A stretch of DNA of 64,000 nucleotides. Origin: Pollutibacter soli (GTDB lineage: Bacteria > Bacteroidota > Bacteroidia > Chitinophagales > Chitinophagaceae). The notes under the pieces were generated by a model. That model was not told the DNA's origin. It ran no database searches and was given only the letters and a program-made list of their open reading frames with translations. The position numbers and the translations under genes were made by a program. The stretch spans positions 340,292-404,291 of the forward strand of contig JARJHS010000003.1 of assembly GCA_029269725.1 (NCBI GenBank), given 5' to 3'. Shown piece after piece: positions 35,755 through 46,145 of the stretch; the stretch's first letter is position 1; the number at the start of each line of letters is the position of its first letter.

Positions 35755-37428
35755 ATGAAACTATCCACCACCATACTTTTCGTTTTTGCTGCTATATTTT
35801 CACATGCGCAACAACGGTATATAGTTTCCTTAAAAGACAAACAGAGTAACCAATTTCAGATCAGTAATCCTTCAGCGTTTCTTTCTCAAAAAGCTATTGA
35901 TCGTCGCACCAAATTTGGAATTGCCATCGATAGTACAGATCTGCCGGTCTCAAAAAGATATACTGATAGCATTCTTGCATCAGGAAACGTAAAAATTCTA
36001 AATACATCTAAATGGCTCAATCTTGTGCTGATCGAGACCAGTGATGCAACGGCTTTACAAAAAATCAACAATTTTCCCTTCGTCAGCAACGCAAATGCTA
36101 TCGCGAGAAAATTTTCGGCCAGATCAAAATTTGAAGAGCCGCTTTATATTGAGGATGAGATTCGTGCTTTCCCCAGGAAACAGCAACGCGTAACCGCCAA
36201 TTCACTGGACTATGGAACTTCATTCAGCCAGGTTCATATTCATAATGGTGAATACCTCCATGAACTTGGCTACAGGGGTGAAAATATGATCATTGTAATG
36301 CTGGATGCAGGCTACCAGGGATATCTTACCAATCGTGCATTCGATAGTGTAAGAAAAAATAACCAGATCGCAGGTACCTGGGATTTTGTAAAGAATGAAG
36401 TAAGCGTGAATGAGGATAATGCGCATGGCATGTATTGCTTTTCAATTCTCGCTGCAAACCTGCCCGGACAGATGGTAGGAACCGCTCCTGCAGCAAAATA
36501 TTATTTATTCCGAACAGAAGATGCAGCATCAGAATATCCTGTTGAAGAACAGAACTGGGCCGCTGCTGCGGAGCGTGCCGATAGTATTGGTGCAGATCTC
36601 ATCACATCTTCTTTAGGTTATACTCAGTTCGACAAAGCAGAATACAATCATACATACCAGGATCTGGACGGCAATACCACGTTAATCACCCGTGCCGCAG
36701 ATTTTGCAGCGAAAAAAGGAATTATTGTCACCAACAGTGCAGGGAATGAAGGCGCTTCCCCATGGAAATATTTATCTGCACCAGCGGATGGCGACAGTGT
36801 TGTTGCTGTTGGCGCAGTAAACGCTTCGGGACAAGTAGCTGGATTTTCCGGTTATGGTCCGGCATCAGATGGTCGTGTAAAACCCGACATCGCATCAGTG
36901 GGCTGGAATACATTTTTTGTGACAACACAGGGAACGATCTCCCAGGGAAACGGGACTTCTTTTTCCAATCCCAACGTTGCAGGATTAATCACTTGTTTAT
37001 GGCAGGCATTTCCTGAGTTCAGTAATATGGAGATCATTGATGCTGTCAAAAAAAGTGCAAGCCAGTATAACAATCCCGATGATCGTATTGGTTATGGAAT
37101 TCCTGATTTTAAGAAAGCTTATGAAGCTTTGACTATTGAAAAGAACAGACGCAACCAGGCAGCCATTCTCAATAATGCACAGATAAAAGTATTCCCGGTG
37201 CCATTCACTGGTCAATTTACCGTGTTGTTTAAACCAACACAAAGTGGCACAACTCATTTTGAATTATTCGATGCTACCGGCAAAAAACTTTCTGTGATCA
37301 ACAAAACCGCAATCGCCGGTGAAATCATGTTTATCGAACTGAAACAGCTGAATAGTTTGCCTCACGGTGTATACTTCCTCAGGTATCAGGACGGAGATCA
37401 GAATGGCATTGTCAGAATTATGAAGTAA
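35755..37428 (+). CDS. Secreted S8 (subtilisin-like) serine protease with type IX sorting domain
   Basis: A 557-residue secreted protease. The signal peptide ends near IFSHAQQ. A propeptide-like segment (about 20-125) precedes the catalytic domain, with Asp in MIIVMLDAGYQG, His in DNAHGMYCFSILA and Ser in GNGTSFSNPNVAGL; TNSAGNEG holds the oxyanion Asn. The last 80 residues, starting IKVFPVPFTGQFTV and ending GVYFLRYQDGDQNGIVRIMK, form a Por-type C-terminal signal for the type IX system, so it should be surface-bound or released. Its 3' end overlaps the convergent methyltransferase gene by 11 bp. Confidence 0.92.
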   Translation: MKLSTTILFVFAAIFSHAQQRYIVSLKDKQSNQFQISNPSAFLSQKAIDRRTKFGIAIDSTDLPVSKRYTDSILASGNVKILNTSKWLNLVLIETSDATALQKINNFPFVSNANAIARKFSARSKFEEPLYIEDEIRAFPRKQQRVTANSLDYGTSFSQVHIHNGEYLHELGYRGENMIIVMLDAGYQGYLTNRAFDSVRKNNQIAGTWDFVKNEVSVNEDNAHGMYCFSILAANLPGQMVGTAPAAKYYLFRTEDAASEYPVEEQNWAAAAERADSIGADLITSSLGYTQFDKAEYNHTYQDLDGNTTLITRAADFAAKKGIIVTNSAGNEGASPWKYLSAPADGDSVVAVGAVNASGQVAGFSGYGPASDGRVKPDIASVGWNTFFVTTQGTISQGNGTSFSNPNVAGLITCLWQAFPEFSNMEIIDAVKKSASQYNNPDDRIGYGIPDFKKAYEALTIEKNRRNQAAILNNAQIKVFPVPFTGQFTVLFKPTQSGTTHFELFDATGKKLSVINKTAIAGEIMFIELKQLNSLPHGVYFLRYQDGDQNGIVRIMK

Positions 37429-38614
37429 GCAATGCTGCAAACAGGGTGTCTGCACCAAAAGCAGTTCCAGAAATAATACCAGACTTTATCATTTTTAATT
37501 GATGCTGGTGAACAAGTCTTTCAACGACTTCTTCATTTTCCTCTTTATAAACGGAGCAGGTAATGTAGAGCAGGAAACCATTCCTTTTCAGATAAGGTAT
37601 AGTGTTAGACACGATGCTGAACTGCAGTGATGAATATTGTTGCAGGTCGTCTTCTTTAATAAAACGCATACGTTCGGGCGTACGCGCCCAGGTACCAGAT
37701 CCAGAGCAGGGTACATCAGTAATTATCAGGTCAAAATAGTCTTTTGGAATTTCCGATGCCCGCACACCATCGGGAACGAGCTTTGACAGATCGACAATAT
37801 AGGAGAGATAATTCTCAATGCCAGCATCTTCAAATCTGACCTCAAGGTTTTTCAAAACAGATTCACGGTTGTCCGAAACCGTTAGCTGAACATTTTTGTA
37901 CTGATCATTGGCGAGTATGGATTTTCCACCACTCGCGGCGCAACAATCCCAGATGCGAACGGGTCCATTAAACTCTTCTGGCTTTGGAAAATAATCAGCG
38001 GTCTTTTGAGAGCTGTAATCCTGGATGACCAATTCGCTCTGCAGATCCATGATTTTTTCCAGGTCAGTTCCCGTGGGAATTTTTATCGCATATTCATCCA
38101 ACGCGGTAAAATTGATATCAGCCCTTTTCAATTTCCTGTGTACAGAATTTACATGACCAGGCCGGATTCGGATGAAAATATCAGGCTGCCGAAGTAGTGC
38201 AAGTACAAATGCTTTATGATCTATTCCGCTGGAAATATGATCCGGAAATGGAAATATGTTTTCCAGACTAAAGCCAGGAATCCGCTGACGAATGATACTC
38301 AATTTAGTATTTACAGATGACGCCACCGTTGCGTTCCATTCAGGTTCTACTGCTTCGAGAAATTCATTTTTTTCCGTTGAACATAGATAAAAACCTGTGA
38401 CAACCTGCTCGCGTACGGAAATTTGCAACGCTGCCCTGCCTATGCGGAAATATGCATAGCAAAGAGAAGCGATCCATTTCCGATCTTTCGAACCGGCTTT
38501 TTTATTCGATCTGAAAAATGATTTTATGAATTCAGAAAAAGGAGAAGTCCCGTTATAACTATTGATGATCTGTTCTGCCGTATTCAGATAGGAAAAGAAG
38601 CGGCCATTGATCAT
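37418..38614 (-). CDS. RsmB/NOP-family RNA m5C methyltransferase
   Basis: A 398-residue SAM-dependent RNA cytosine-5 methyltransferase. The cofactor loop is WDCCAASGGKSILA near residue 230, followed by TDVPCSGSGTWARTPE with a catalytic Cys, and YITCSVYKEENEEVVE with the second Cys. The N-terminal half is an RsmB-like RNA-binding region that is weakly conserved. The substrate (16S C967-like or another site) is not certain. It converges on the subtilase gene with an 11-bp overlap. Confidence 0.88.
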   Translation of the reverse strand: MINGRFFSYLNTAEQIINSYNGTSPFSEFIKSFFRSNKKAGSKDRKWIASLCYAYFRIGRAALQISVREQVVTGFYLCSTEKNEFLEAVEPEWNATVASSVNTKLSIIRQRIPGFSLENIFPFPDHISSGIDHKAFVLALLRQPDIFIRIRPGHVNSVHRKLKRADINFTALDEYAIKIPTGTDLEKIMDLQSELVIQDYSSQKTADYFPKPEEFNGPVRIWDCCAASGGKSILANDQYKNVQLTVSDNRESVLKNLEVRFEDAGIENYLSYIVDLSKLVPDGVRASEIPKDYFDLIITDVPCSGSGTWARTPERMRFIKEDDLQQYSSLQFSIVSNTIPYLKRNGFLLYITCSVYKEENEEVVERLVHQHQLKMIKSGIISGTAFGADTLFAALLTS

Positions 38615-38651
38615 TGAAGAAATTTAGACAAAGATAAAGGCTGGTTTTCTT

Positions 38652-39185
38652 TTAATACTTTATTCTGTAAGTGATGATCTGTAATCCCTGGTCATACAAG
38701 TTGGATTCAATCAGTTCCAGTGCATAGGATTTATTTGCATCACCGAATAACGGGACGCCTTTATTTAAAATCAAAGGATTCAGTTTGATTTTTACGATAT
38801 CGATCAACTCATTCTCCAGCAGCCAACCTGCAAACTGTCCGCCACCACACAAATATATATCGGCACCTTCTTCTTCTTTGAGTTTTCTTACAAAAGAAAT
38901 ATCCCTTTTTACAATCTCGACAGAATCGCTTCTTTCTTCAAATTCCAACTGATTGGAAAATATATAATGCTTCATTCCTTTATATGCTGGCTGTCCGGGT
39001 TTCAAACCAAATTTGTATCCAAATTCATAGGTGTGCCTACCCATGATCACAGTGTCGAAATCATTGAGGTCATCAAAATACTTTTCGACTCCTTTTCCTT
39101 CCAGGATAAATCCTTCGATGCTGTCATTGGGACCGCTGATGAAACCATCAATGGATGTAGCTACGTAATACACTATTTTCCGCAT
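38652..39185 (-). CDS. RibD C-terminal-domain (dihydrofolate reductase-like) protein
   Basis: A 177-residue protein starting MRKIVYYVATSIDGFISGPN, the N-terminal strand of the DHFR-like RibD_C family (YyaP/YwjB type). It includes VIMGRHTYEFG and the ADIYLCGGGQFAGWLLENELID glycine loop for NADPH. It is related to RibD reductases and folate-type enzymes but lacks the deaminase half, and its substrate is unknown. It sits 37 bp upstream of the RsmB-like gene. Confidence 0.88.
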   Translation of the reverse strand: MRKIVYYVATSIDGFISGPNDSIEGFILEGKGVEKYFDDLNDFDTVIMGRHTYEFGYKFGLKPGQPAYKGMKHYIFSNQLEFEERSDSVEIVKRDISFVRKLKEEEGADIYLCGGGQFAGWLLENELIDIVKIKLNPLILNKGVPLFGDANKSYALELIESNLYDQGLQIITYRIKY

Positions 39186-39301
39186 GGCAAAAGATTGAAG
39201 AACTCAAATTAATATTATCCGCACTGATAATATAGGCATTAAATTGAAAACCTGCTAACGCCTTGCGGTTAAATATTCTGTTTATTATCGACAAAAAATA
39301 A

Positions 39302-39329
39302 AAAAGCCGATTATTTCTAATCAGCTTTT
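39302..39329 (-). terminator. Terminator of the sucAB operon
   Basis: A 12-bp stem with one mismatch (39302-39313 with 39318-39329) and a 4-nt loop. On the minus strand it is followed by a long T run (39301 downwards). It lies about 30 bp after the sucB stop. Confidence 0.8.
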
Positions 39330-39357
39330 GTTTCGGATTATTTAATAGTACACTCTT

Positions 39358-40596
39358 TTACAATTCAAGCAAAGTCTTCACCGGATCTTTTCCGAATAAT
39401 AACAATTCCGGATTCTCCAGTAACTCTTTTACTCTTACCAGGAAGCTCACACTTTCACGACCGTCGATAATTCTGTGATCATAACTCAACGCCACGTACA
39501 TCATCGGACGAATTACGATCTGTCCGTTGACAACAACTGCCCTCTCTTCGATCTTATGCATACCGAGTATTGCAGATTGAGGGATATTGATAATGGGTGT
39601 ACTCATAAGCGAACCGAATACACCACCATTGGTGATGGTGAATGTGCCTCCCTGCATTTCTTCCATGCTGAGTTTATTATCTCTTGCTTTAGTCGCAAGT
39701 TCTATCACCTTCTTTTCAATCTCAGCCATGCTCAGGCTTTCAGCATTCCTGATAACAGGAACAACAAGGCCTTTCGGCGCAGAAACTGCGATAGAGATAT
39801 CGCAGTAATTATGATTGATTATTTCATCACCATCGATATAAGCATTTACCGCCGGCCATTCCAGCAACGCATATGAACATGCTTTTGTAAAGAAGCTCAT
39901 GAAACCTAGACCAACGCCATGGCTCTCTTTGAACTTATCTTTAAACTTTGTACGGATTTCCATGATCCTGCTCATGTCCACTTCATTAAAAGTGGTAAGC
40001 ATAGCAGTTGTATTCTTCGCCTCTACCAGCCTTCTTGATACCGTCTTACGAAGATTGCTCATCTTGTTGCGCTGTTCATCGCGACTGAACGCCGCAACAC
40101 CAGGTTTGCGACCCGGATTGGATAAAGCATCCAGCACATCACTCTTCAGAATACGGCCACCCGTACCCGAAGGCGTTATATTTTTGACATCCACTTTTTT
40201 ATCAGCAATTATTGCAGCAGCTACAGGACTGGCTTTCATGTCTGCTACAGCTGTAGCAACAGCCGGTTCAGGTTTTTTGGTATCAGCAGTAGAGGCAACA
40301 GCGACCGCTTCTTTTTTCGGAGCTTCAACAGCAACTGGCTTGACCGCTGATTCCGGTTTTGCCGCCTTATCATCAATCTGGCAGGCGATATCACCTATTT
40401 TCAACGTATCCCCTTCCTTCGCCACGGTTTTCAAAATACCCGCCTGTTCGGCATTGATCTCGAAAGTTGCTTTTTCACTTTCCAGTTCAGCAAGAACTTC
40501 ATCTCTTTCCACCCAATCGCCATCCTTTTTCAGCCATTTTACCAGGGAAACTTCACTTATAGATTCACCGACCGTTGGGACCTTTATATCAATCAT
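39358..40596 (-). CDS. sucB: Dihydrolipoyllysine-residue succinyltransferase (2-oxoglutarate dehydrogenase E2)
   Basis: Core E2 component of the 2-oxoglutarate dehydrogenase complex. The 412-residue protein has an N-terminal lipoyl domain with the lipoylated Lys in [11 protein letters not shown] (about residue 44), an Ala/Lys-rich linker, a peripheral-subunit-binding domain ([17 protein letters not shown], about 142-158), and the acyltransferase domain ending [11 protein letters not shown] with catalytic His and Asp. Its ATG directly abuts an AACGTTN repeat run that replaces any ordinary leader between sucA and sucB. Confidence 0.96.
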   Translation of the reverse strand: MIDIKVPTVGESISEVSLVKWLKKDGDWVERDEVLAELESEKATFEINAEQAGILKTVAKEGDTLKIGDIACQIDDKAAKPESAVKPVAVEAPKKEAVAVASTADTKKPEPAVATAVADMKASPVAAAIIADKKVDVKNITPSGTGGRILKSDVLDALSNPGRKPGVAAFSRDEQRNKMSNLRKTVSRRLVEAKNTTAMLTTFNEVDMSRIMEIRTKFKDKFKESHGVGLGFMSFFTKACSYALLEWPAVNAYIDGDEIINHNYCDISIAVSAPKGLVVPVIRNAESLSMAEIEKKVIELATKARDNKLSMEEMQGGTFTITNGGVFGSLMSTPIINIPQSAILGMHKIEERAVVVNGQIVIRPMMYVALSYDHRIIDGRESVSFLVRVKELLENPELLLFGKDPVKTLLEL

Positions 40597-40642
40597 CGTT
40601 TAACGTTTAACGTTGAACGTTTAACGTTGAACGTTAAACGTC
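40597..40642. repeat. AACGTTN heptad repeat between sucA and sucB
   Basis: Six near-perfect 7-bp units plus a partial one fill most of the 57-bp gap between sucA (stop at 40654) and the sucB ATG (40594-40596). The repeat touches the start codon. It leaves no room for a Shine-Dalgarno site. Confidence 0.93.
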
Positions 40643-40653
40643 ATAGAGTTTAT

Positions 40654-43416
40654 TTATATAGTGAATGCTGTTTCAATTATCTCTGCCTGTTCCTGCGCAT
40701 GAACCTTACTGTAACCCGTAGCGGTAGATGCACTGGGTTGCCTGCTGATCACTCCAAAGTTAATATCATCTTTCAGATTCATCTGGAGGAAAGTGGCAGC
40801 GCCCATATTCAAGGGTTCCTCCTGAACCCAGAACCAGGTTGCCTTGCTGTACTTTTTATATTGTTCAAGCAATTGCTTTGTTGGCAAGGGATAAAGCTGT
40901 TCAAGACGAAGCAATGCTACATTGGTAATATTATTCTTCTTCCTGTAATCCTGTAATTCAAAGTACAATTTTCCGCTACAGAGTAACACTTTTGTTACTG
41001 CAGATGAATCCGGAGTAGCAGGATCATCAATAATTTCTTTAAAATTTCCGGACACAAATTCATCTGCCGTAGAATATGAACCGGGATGACGAAGATTTGC
41101 CTTCGGAGAGAATACAATCAGGGGTTTACGGAACGGCCATGTCAACTGCCTTCTCAACGCGTGGAACAAATTCGATGCTGTCGTGATGTTGACTGCAACC
41201 ATATTCAGTTCAGCGCATTGTTGAAGGAAACGTTCCATTCTCGCACTGCTGTGTTCAGGCCCCTGGCCTTCGTAACCATGTGGTAATAACATTACCAATC
41301 CATTCATACGGTTCCATTTCTGTTCCGCGCTGGATATAAACTGATCGATCATCGTCTGCGCACCATTGGTAAAATCACCAAACTGCGCCTCCCACAACAC
41401 CAGTGAATCAGGACTTGCCAGTCCGTATCCATACTCAAAACCGAGTACACCGTACTCGCTGAGCAAAGAATTATAGATAAAAAATCTTCCCTGTGTGCCC
41501 GGTAATCGACTCAGGCGATTGTATGCTACATCAGTATTTTCATCGCGCAACACTGCGTGCCTATGTGAGAATGTCCCTCTCTTTACATCCTGGCCGCTCA
41601 TGCGTACATCTTTGCCCTGAAGCATAAGACTTCCGTAAGCCAGGAGTTCTGCAGTGGCCCAATCAATTTTCTTTTCTTCTGTGAACAGTTTTACTTTATC
41701 CTGCAACAGCTTTTCCACTTTTCGTAGTGGCTTAAAATCTGAAGGCCACTCCATCAGGCTTTTAAACAGCGTATCAAATTCCTCGTTTGATATTGCAGTA
41801 GAAGGAGATGATTCAAAATCCGCAACAGTAGCATGGCGCAGGCTTTTCCACGACAACTCAGGTTGCTGGTAATGATACGGAAGAGGGTTCTGTTTGATTT
41901 CGTCTAACCTTTCCTGTAAGTCATCCCAGAATTTCTTCTCCATCTGTTTGGCCAGCTCTTTCGCATCAGGCTCTCCATTCTCCATCAGGAAATTGGAATA
42001 CACTTCCCTTGGATTCTGGTGCTTTTCGATCAATTCGTAAAGATGGGGCTGAGTAAACTTCGGATCATCACCTTCATTATGACCATGGCGACGATAACAA
42101 ACCATATCGATGAACACATCAGAATTAAATTTCTGGCGATATCTTGTTGCGATTTCAACGCATTTCACCACAGCCTCGGGATCGTCACCATTCACATGCA
42201 TTACAGGAGCCTGGATCATTGATGCGAGAGATGTACAGTAATCCGAGCTGCGCGCTTCTTCAAAATCTGTTGTAAAACCAATCTGGTTGTTGATTACAAA
42301 ATGAATTGTTCCCCCGGTATAATAACCATCCAGTTTACTCATCTGCACGATCTCGTAAACAACTCCCTGGCCGGCAAGAGAAGCATCACCATGGATCAGG
42401 ATCGGTAGAATTTTATCGTAATCACTCTTATATAATACATCGGCCTTCGCTCTTGAAAAACCCAATACCACCGGATCAACTGCTTCAAGATGGGAAGGGT
42501 TTGGCATCAGTTTCAGATGGAGTGTTTTACCATGCGCAGTCTCCACTTCAGAGCCGAAACCCATATGGTATTTCACATCCCCGCTTCCCATGGTCTGGTC
42601 AGGTATAATATTTCCTTCAAACTCACTGAAGATCTGTTCATAGGTTTTGCCCATGATATTTGCCAGGATATTTAAACGACCGCGATGGGCCATACCGATT
42701 ACCACTTCCTGAACATCAAAATCAGCAGCTTCAGTTAAAATGGCATCCAAAGCAGCAATGGCTGTTTCGCCGCCTTCAAGAGAAAATCTCTTCTGACCGA
42801 TATACTTTGTATGCAGAAACTTCTCGAACATCACTCCCTGGTTCAGTTTCTCCAGGATTCTTTTCTTTTTTTCCAGGGGAAGGGCAGTCGTAAAGTTTTT
42901 TTCCATTTCGTTCGAAAGGAAATCCACTTTCTCCTGGTCGCTGATATACTTAAACTCGATGCCTACATGAGAGGCATAACTCCGTATAAGCTGATCTAGT
43001 ATTTTTCTAAGCGTAGTCTGACCCAATCCAATCAGGTTGCCCGCATAGAAGTTTTTGTCCATATCTGCCTCTGAAAGACCGTAAAAGTCCAGGGTCAGAT
43101 TGGCTCCGCGATCCTTCCTCGGTCGGATCGGGTTGGTTTTAGCGATCAGGTGACCGCGGTTCCGATAACCCAGGATAAGGCGATATGCGCCCAGCTCTTT
43201 ACGCCAATCCACTGTTTCTGAGGTTGTTGCGCCTGGCTCAGCAACGGCAACAGGAGTACCGTTAAGCCCTGCTTTGGCGCCGGTGCGCGCAAAGTCAAAA
43301 CCTTCAAAAAATTTTCTGAATTCCGGATCCACACTCTCCGGATTATGCTGAAAATCCTGATAAAGTTGTTCTATGTAAGCTGGATGGGAATTGGTTATAT
43401 AGGAAAAGTCCTTCAT
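40654..43416 (-). CDS. sucA: 2-oxoglutarate dehydrogenase E1 component
   Basis: Thiamine-diphosphate-dependent decarboxylase of the TCA cycle. From ATG 43416 the product is 920 residues. It begins MKDFSYITNSHPAYIEQLYQDF and shows EVVIGMAHRGRLNILANI, IHGDASLAGQGVVYE, VINNQIGFTT and RRHGHNEGDDPKFTQP, all typical of OdhA. The open frame extends to a TTG at 43446, which is less likely to be the start. sucB follows in the same operon; the E3 gene is not nearby. Confidence 0.95.
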   Translation of the reverse strand: MKDFSYITNSHPAYIEQLYQDFQHNPESVDPEFRKFFEGFDFARTGAKAGLNGTPVAVAEPGATTSETVDWRKELGAYRLILGYRNRGHLIAKTNPIRPRKDRGANLTLDFYGLSEADMDKNFYAGNLIGLGQTTLRKILDQLIRSYASHVGIEFKYISDQEKVDFLSNEMEKNFTTALPLEKKKRILEKLNQGVMFEKFLHTKYIGQKRFSLEGGETAIAALDAILTEAADFDVQEVVIGMAHRGRLNILANIMGKTYEQIFSEFEGNIIPDQTMGSGDVKYHMGFGSEVETAHGKTLHLKLMPNPSHLEAVDPVVLGFSRAKADVLYKSDYDKILPILIHGDASLAGQGVVYEIVQMSKLDGYYTGGTIHFVINNQIGFTTDFEEARSSDYCTSLASMIQAPVMHVNGDDPEAVVKCVEIATRYRQKFNSDVFIDMVCYRRHGHNEGDDPKFTQPHLYELIEKHQNPREVYSNFLMENGEPDAKELAKQMEKKFWDDLQERLDEIKQNPLPYHYQQPELSWKSLRHATVADFESSPSTAISNEEFDTLFKSLMEWPSDFKPLRKVEKLLQDKVKLFTEEKKIDWATAELLAYGSLMLQGKDVRMSGQDVKRGTFSHRHAVLRDENTDVAYNRLSRLPGTQGRFFIYNSLLSEYGVLGFEYGYGLASPDSLVLWEAQFGDFTNGAQTMIDQFISSAEQKWNRMNGLVMLLPHGYEGQGPEHSSARMERFLQQCAELNMVAVNITTASNLFHALRRQLTWPFRKPLIVFSPKANLRHPGSYSTADEFVSGNFKEIIDDPATPDSSAVTKVLLCSGKLYFELQDYRKKNNITNVALLRLEQLYPLPTKQLLEQYKKYSKATWFWVQEEPLNMGAATFLQMNLKDDINFGVISRQPSASTATGYSKVHAQEQAEIIETAFTI

Positions 43417-43587
43417 CGCTCGGGCAAGTTGATTTTTCTCGTTCAAAGGATTACAAATATCGTGGTTTAAACGGAAATTGAGAGTCGGATCATTACATTG
43501 GCGTTAACATTGGGTCTCCGCTTTTTTCGACTCTGAATTTTGTTGATTTTTGGGCGGAAAAGAGAGCTGGAATTTATCTGTTTGAGA

Positions 43588-43619
43588 TTTGGTATTTACA
43601 TGCAACCGGCTTACCTTTG
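43588..43619 (+). promoter_or_regulatory. Promoter of rpsT
   Basis: TTTG at 43588-43591 and TACCTTTG at 43612-43619, separated by 20 bp, match the Bacteroidota sigma-A-type -33/-7 pair. This is the best promoter in the window. The leader is about 25 nt. Confidence 0.75.
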
Positions 43620-43649
43620 CCGTCCTAAAAATGAGTAAAGCAAGATAAT

Positions 43650-43907
43650 ATGGCAAATCATAAGGCTACCAAAAAAGATGTTCGCCAGGCAGCAAAACGC
43701 AGGGAGAGAAACAGGTACCAGGGTAAAACCACCAGAAATGCTGTTCGCGATCTGAGAGCTTTGACGACAGCCAAAGATGCAGCCGAATCAATTCCAACAG
43801 TGATCAGCCAGATCGATAAACTGGCTAAGAAAGGTGTGATCCACAAGAACAAAGCAGCTAACCTGAAAAGCGCGCTGACCAAAAAAGTACAGGCACTGGC
43901 TAAATAA
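43650..43907 (+). CDS. rpsT: 30S ribosomal protein S20
   Basis: An 85-residue, strongly basic protein starting [21 protein letters not shown], with a typical S20 body [10 protein letters not shown] and [17 protein letters not shown]. It binds 16S rRNA early in small-subunit assembly. It has its own promoter and a clear terminator, so it forms a single-gene unit. Confidence 0.97.
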
Positions 43908-43930
43908 TTATAGCTTTTAAATGTATTGAA

Positions 43931-43958
43931 CCGCTCAGAATATCTGAGCGGTTTTTTT
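43931..43958 (+). terminator. Rho-independent terminator after rpsT
   Basis: The stem CCGCTCAGA/TCTGAGCGG (43931-43951) has a 3-nt loop and is followed by seven T residues, 24 bp after the S20 stop. Confidence 0.95.
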
Positions 43959-44023
43959 ATTCACTGGATGTTTTATCATTTCCGATTCATTTGTATTTTG
44001 ACTTCCAATTTCTGAAAAACACC

Positions 44024-44989
44024 ATGAAAAATTTATTAGCTGCCTTAACTTTCACCTGGTTTGCGTCTGCATCTCTTGCTCAGTCAGATACCGTTTTCAG
44101 GGCCCTGGATTACAAATTCGAGCCCACCAGCGAAGAAAAAGGTGTTTATAAAGCCATCTGCATTGTTTCAAGATTAGATAACGGTTGGTCAGTCCGAGAT
44201 CATTATCGCGACAATGGTAAGCTGATGATGTTGACCTACTATTCTGATAGCACATTTAAAGAGAAGACCGGCCCTTTCGAAGTCTTTCATCGCAGTGGCA
44301 AAACACGCGTAAAAGGTTTCTATCATAAAAACAACCGCGCAAGTCAATGGAAGTCGTACCATGAAAATGGAACCCTGAAAGACAGTACAGTTTATGATGA
44401 GAAAGGCAATATAACCGGTATAAGTATCGGGTGGTATGATGATGGAAAAATAGCAGACTCTGCAGTTTACAGCATAGGTGGTAAAGGCCAAAGAACGGAA
44501 TGGTTTAAAAATGGAATTAAGTCAGGCGAAGGTGAAATGAGCAACGATGATAAAGTCGGTCTATGGAAATTTTATAGAAATACTGGAACGCTCGTAACCG
44601 AGGAAACATATATTGCTGACAGTATTATCGCAGTTCGTTGCTTTGAGGAAAATGGCCAGGTTTCACAAAAGGAATGCATTGCAGAAAAAGAAGCCAGCTT
44701 TTCAAAAGGCCCGGAAGGCTGGATGAAATACCTGGTGAACAAAATCTTAGCAAACGAAAATAAGTTGCTTAAAAACAACGCTGGGGGAACAGTGATAGTC
44801 ACCTTTGTTGTGGGGATCAGCGGAGAAATAATTGATCCTAAAATTGAAAATCCTAAAGGTGGGGTGTTGGAAGAAATAGCAGTTAAAATTATTAAAGATT
44901 CACCGCGCTGGAACCCGGCAATACAGCACAATCTATTAGTAAAAGCCTACCGGAAGCAACCCATCACCTACGAACCGTCGGAAGAATAA
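44024..44989 (+). CDS. Secreted MORN/YwqK-like repeat protein with TonB C-terminal domain (paralog 1)
   Basis: A 321-residue secreted protein from ATG 44024 (an earlier in-frame ATG at 43991 lacks signal character). The signal peptide ends ASLAQ. Residues about 75-200 hold repeated G/N-rich beta units such as [15 protein letters not shown] and [16 protein letters not shown], of the type seen in MORN or YwqK proteins. The final 75 residues ([15 protein letters not shown] ... [12 protein letters not shown]) resemble the TonB C-terminal domain. It lacks the cytoplasmic anchor of a true TonB. It is the first of three paralogs. Confidence 0.82.
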
Positions 44990-45143
44990 AGAATCCGGAA
45001 GATCAATGCGCATTTTATATTGATAAATGTCAATTTATTCCGTCACCCTCAAACTCCAGGTGTTTTCGGTAACAATACTGCTATAAGAAACCCCGGTTTA
45101 ATGCGTTATAAACAAAGGTTTTCTCAGCTTTAAAACACCAACT

Positions 45144-46106
45144 ATGAGGGGAAGGATTATCTCATGTGTGCTGCTGTTCACATTGCAGCAATCTGTTGCT
45201 CAGAATGATACCACGATCAGGTTTCTCAACAGCCAATACCAACAGGCTGAAGAAACAGGGGCCCGCTACAAAACAAGGATGGTGAAGACTAAAACTCCTG
45301 ACGGTAACTGGTCCGTCAACGATTATTATTTCGAGAACAGAAAATTAATGATCAGGTCTTTTTTTAGCGATAGCACAATGACAAATGCTACTGGAGTTTA
45401 TGAAGTGTTTGATTCGAAAGGAAATAAACTTATCAGTGGAAACTATGTAAACAACAACAAAAACGGCGCCTGGAAATACTGGCACAACAACGGAAGAATC
45501 AACGATTCTGTTGTATATGAAAACGGAAATATCGTCGGCATTCGTAAAGGATTTTATAATGATGGAACTCTCCGGGATTCTGCTTTCTATAACAAAAATG
45601 GAAATGGCAACCAGATCAGCTGGCATACCAATGGAGCGAAAAGAAGTGAGGGCCAATTGGTCAACTCAGCAAAAACAGGTCAATGGAAGTTTTATTTTAA
45701 ATCCGGAAAAATTGCTGCTGAACAATTGTATGCAACGGATTCCGTAGTGAGTATGCGTTGTTTTGATGAAGAGGGAAATATCGTAAACGATGATTGTGTG
45801 GATGAAAAACTGGCACAATTTCCAAATGGGATGGATGGCTGGCGGAAGTACATTACAAAAAAAGTTAGTGCATACCGGAAACAGTTAAAACAGGAAGGTC
45901 GCCCGGGAACAGTATATGTTTCATTTATCGTTGGTGTTGATGGGAAGGTGGAAGATGCAAAAGTGGAAGACCCTAAAGGAATTTACCTTGAAGATTTTGC
46001 CCTTCAGATCATACTGACTTCTCCTCAGTGGACACCGGCCCGCCAGCACAATCTTCCCGTGAGGAGTTACTACCGGCAACCCATTACTTTTAAGCTCGGG
46101 AACTGA
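45144..46106 (+). CDS. Secreted MORN/YwqK-like repeat protein with TonB C-terminal domain (paralog 2)
   Basis: A 320-residue homolog of the preceding gene with the same plan: signal peptide ending QQSVAQ, repeats WKYWHNNGRINDSVVY, GFYNDGTLRDSAFY and WKFYFKSGKIAAEQLY, and a C-terminal domain GTVYVSFIVGVDGKVEDAKVEDPKG ... YYRQPITFKLGN. Similarity is clearest in the C-terminal domain, including SPQWTPARQHNLPV against [14 protein letters not shown]. It is followed 39 bp later by the M14 peptidase. Function is unknown; energy transfer like TonB is not implied. Confidence 0.82.
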   Translation: MRGRIISCVLLFTLQQSVAQNDTTIRFLNSQYQQAEETGARYKTRMVKTKTPDGNWSVNDYYFENRKLMIRSFFSDSTMTNATGVYEVFDSKGNKLISGNYVNNNKNGAWKYWHNNGRINDSVVYENGNIVGIRKGFYNDGTLRDSAFYNKNGNGNQISWHTNGAKRSEGQLVNSAKTGQWKFYFKSGKIAAEQLYATDSVVSMRCFDEEGNIVNDDCVDEKLAQFPNGMDGWRKYITKKVSAYRKQLKQEGRPGTVYVSFIVGVDGKVEDAKVEDPKGIYLEDFALQIILTSPQWTPARQHNLPVRSYYRQPITFKLGN

Positions 46107-46145
46107 CCTTATCTGAGTATATTAGCGGCGCAAACATACATCCGC

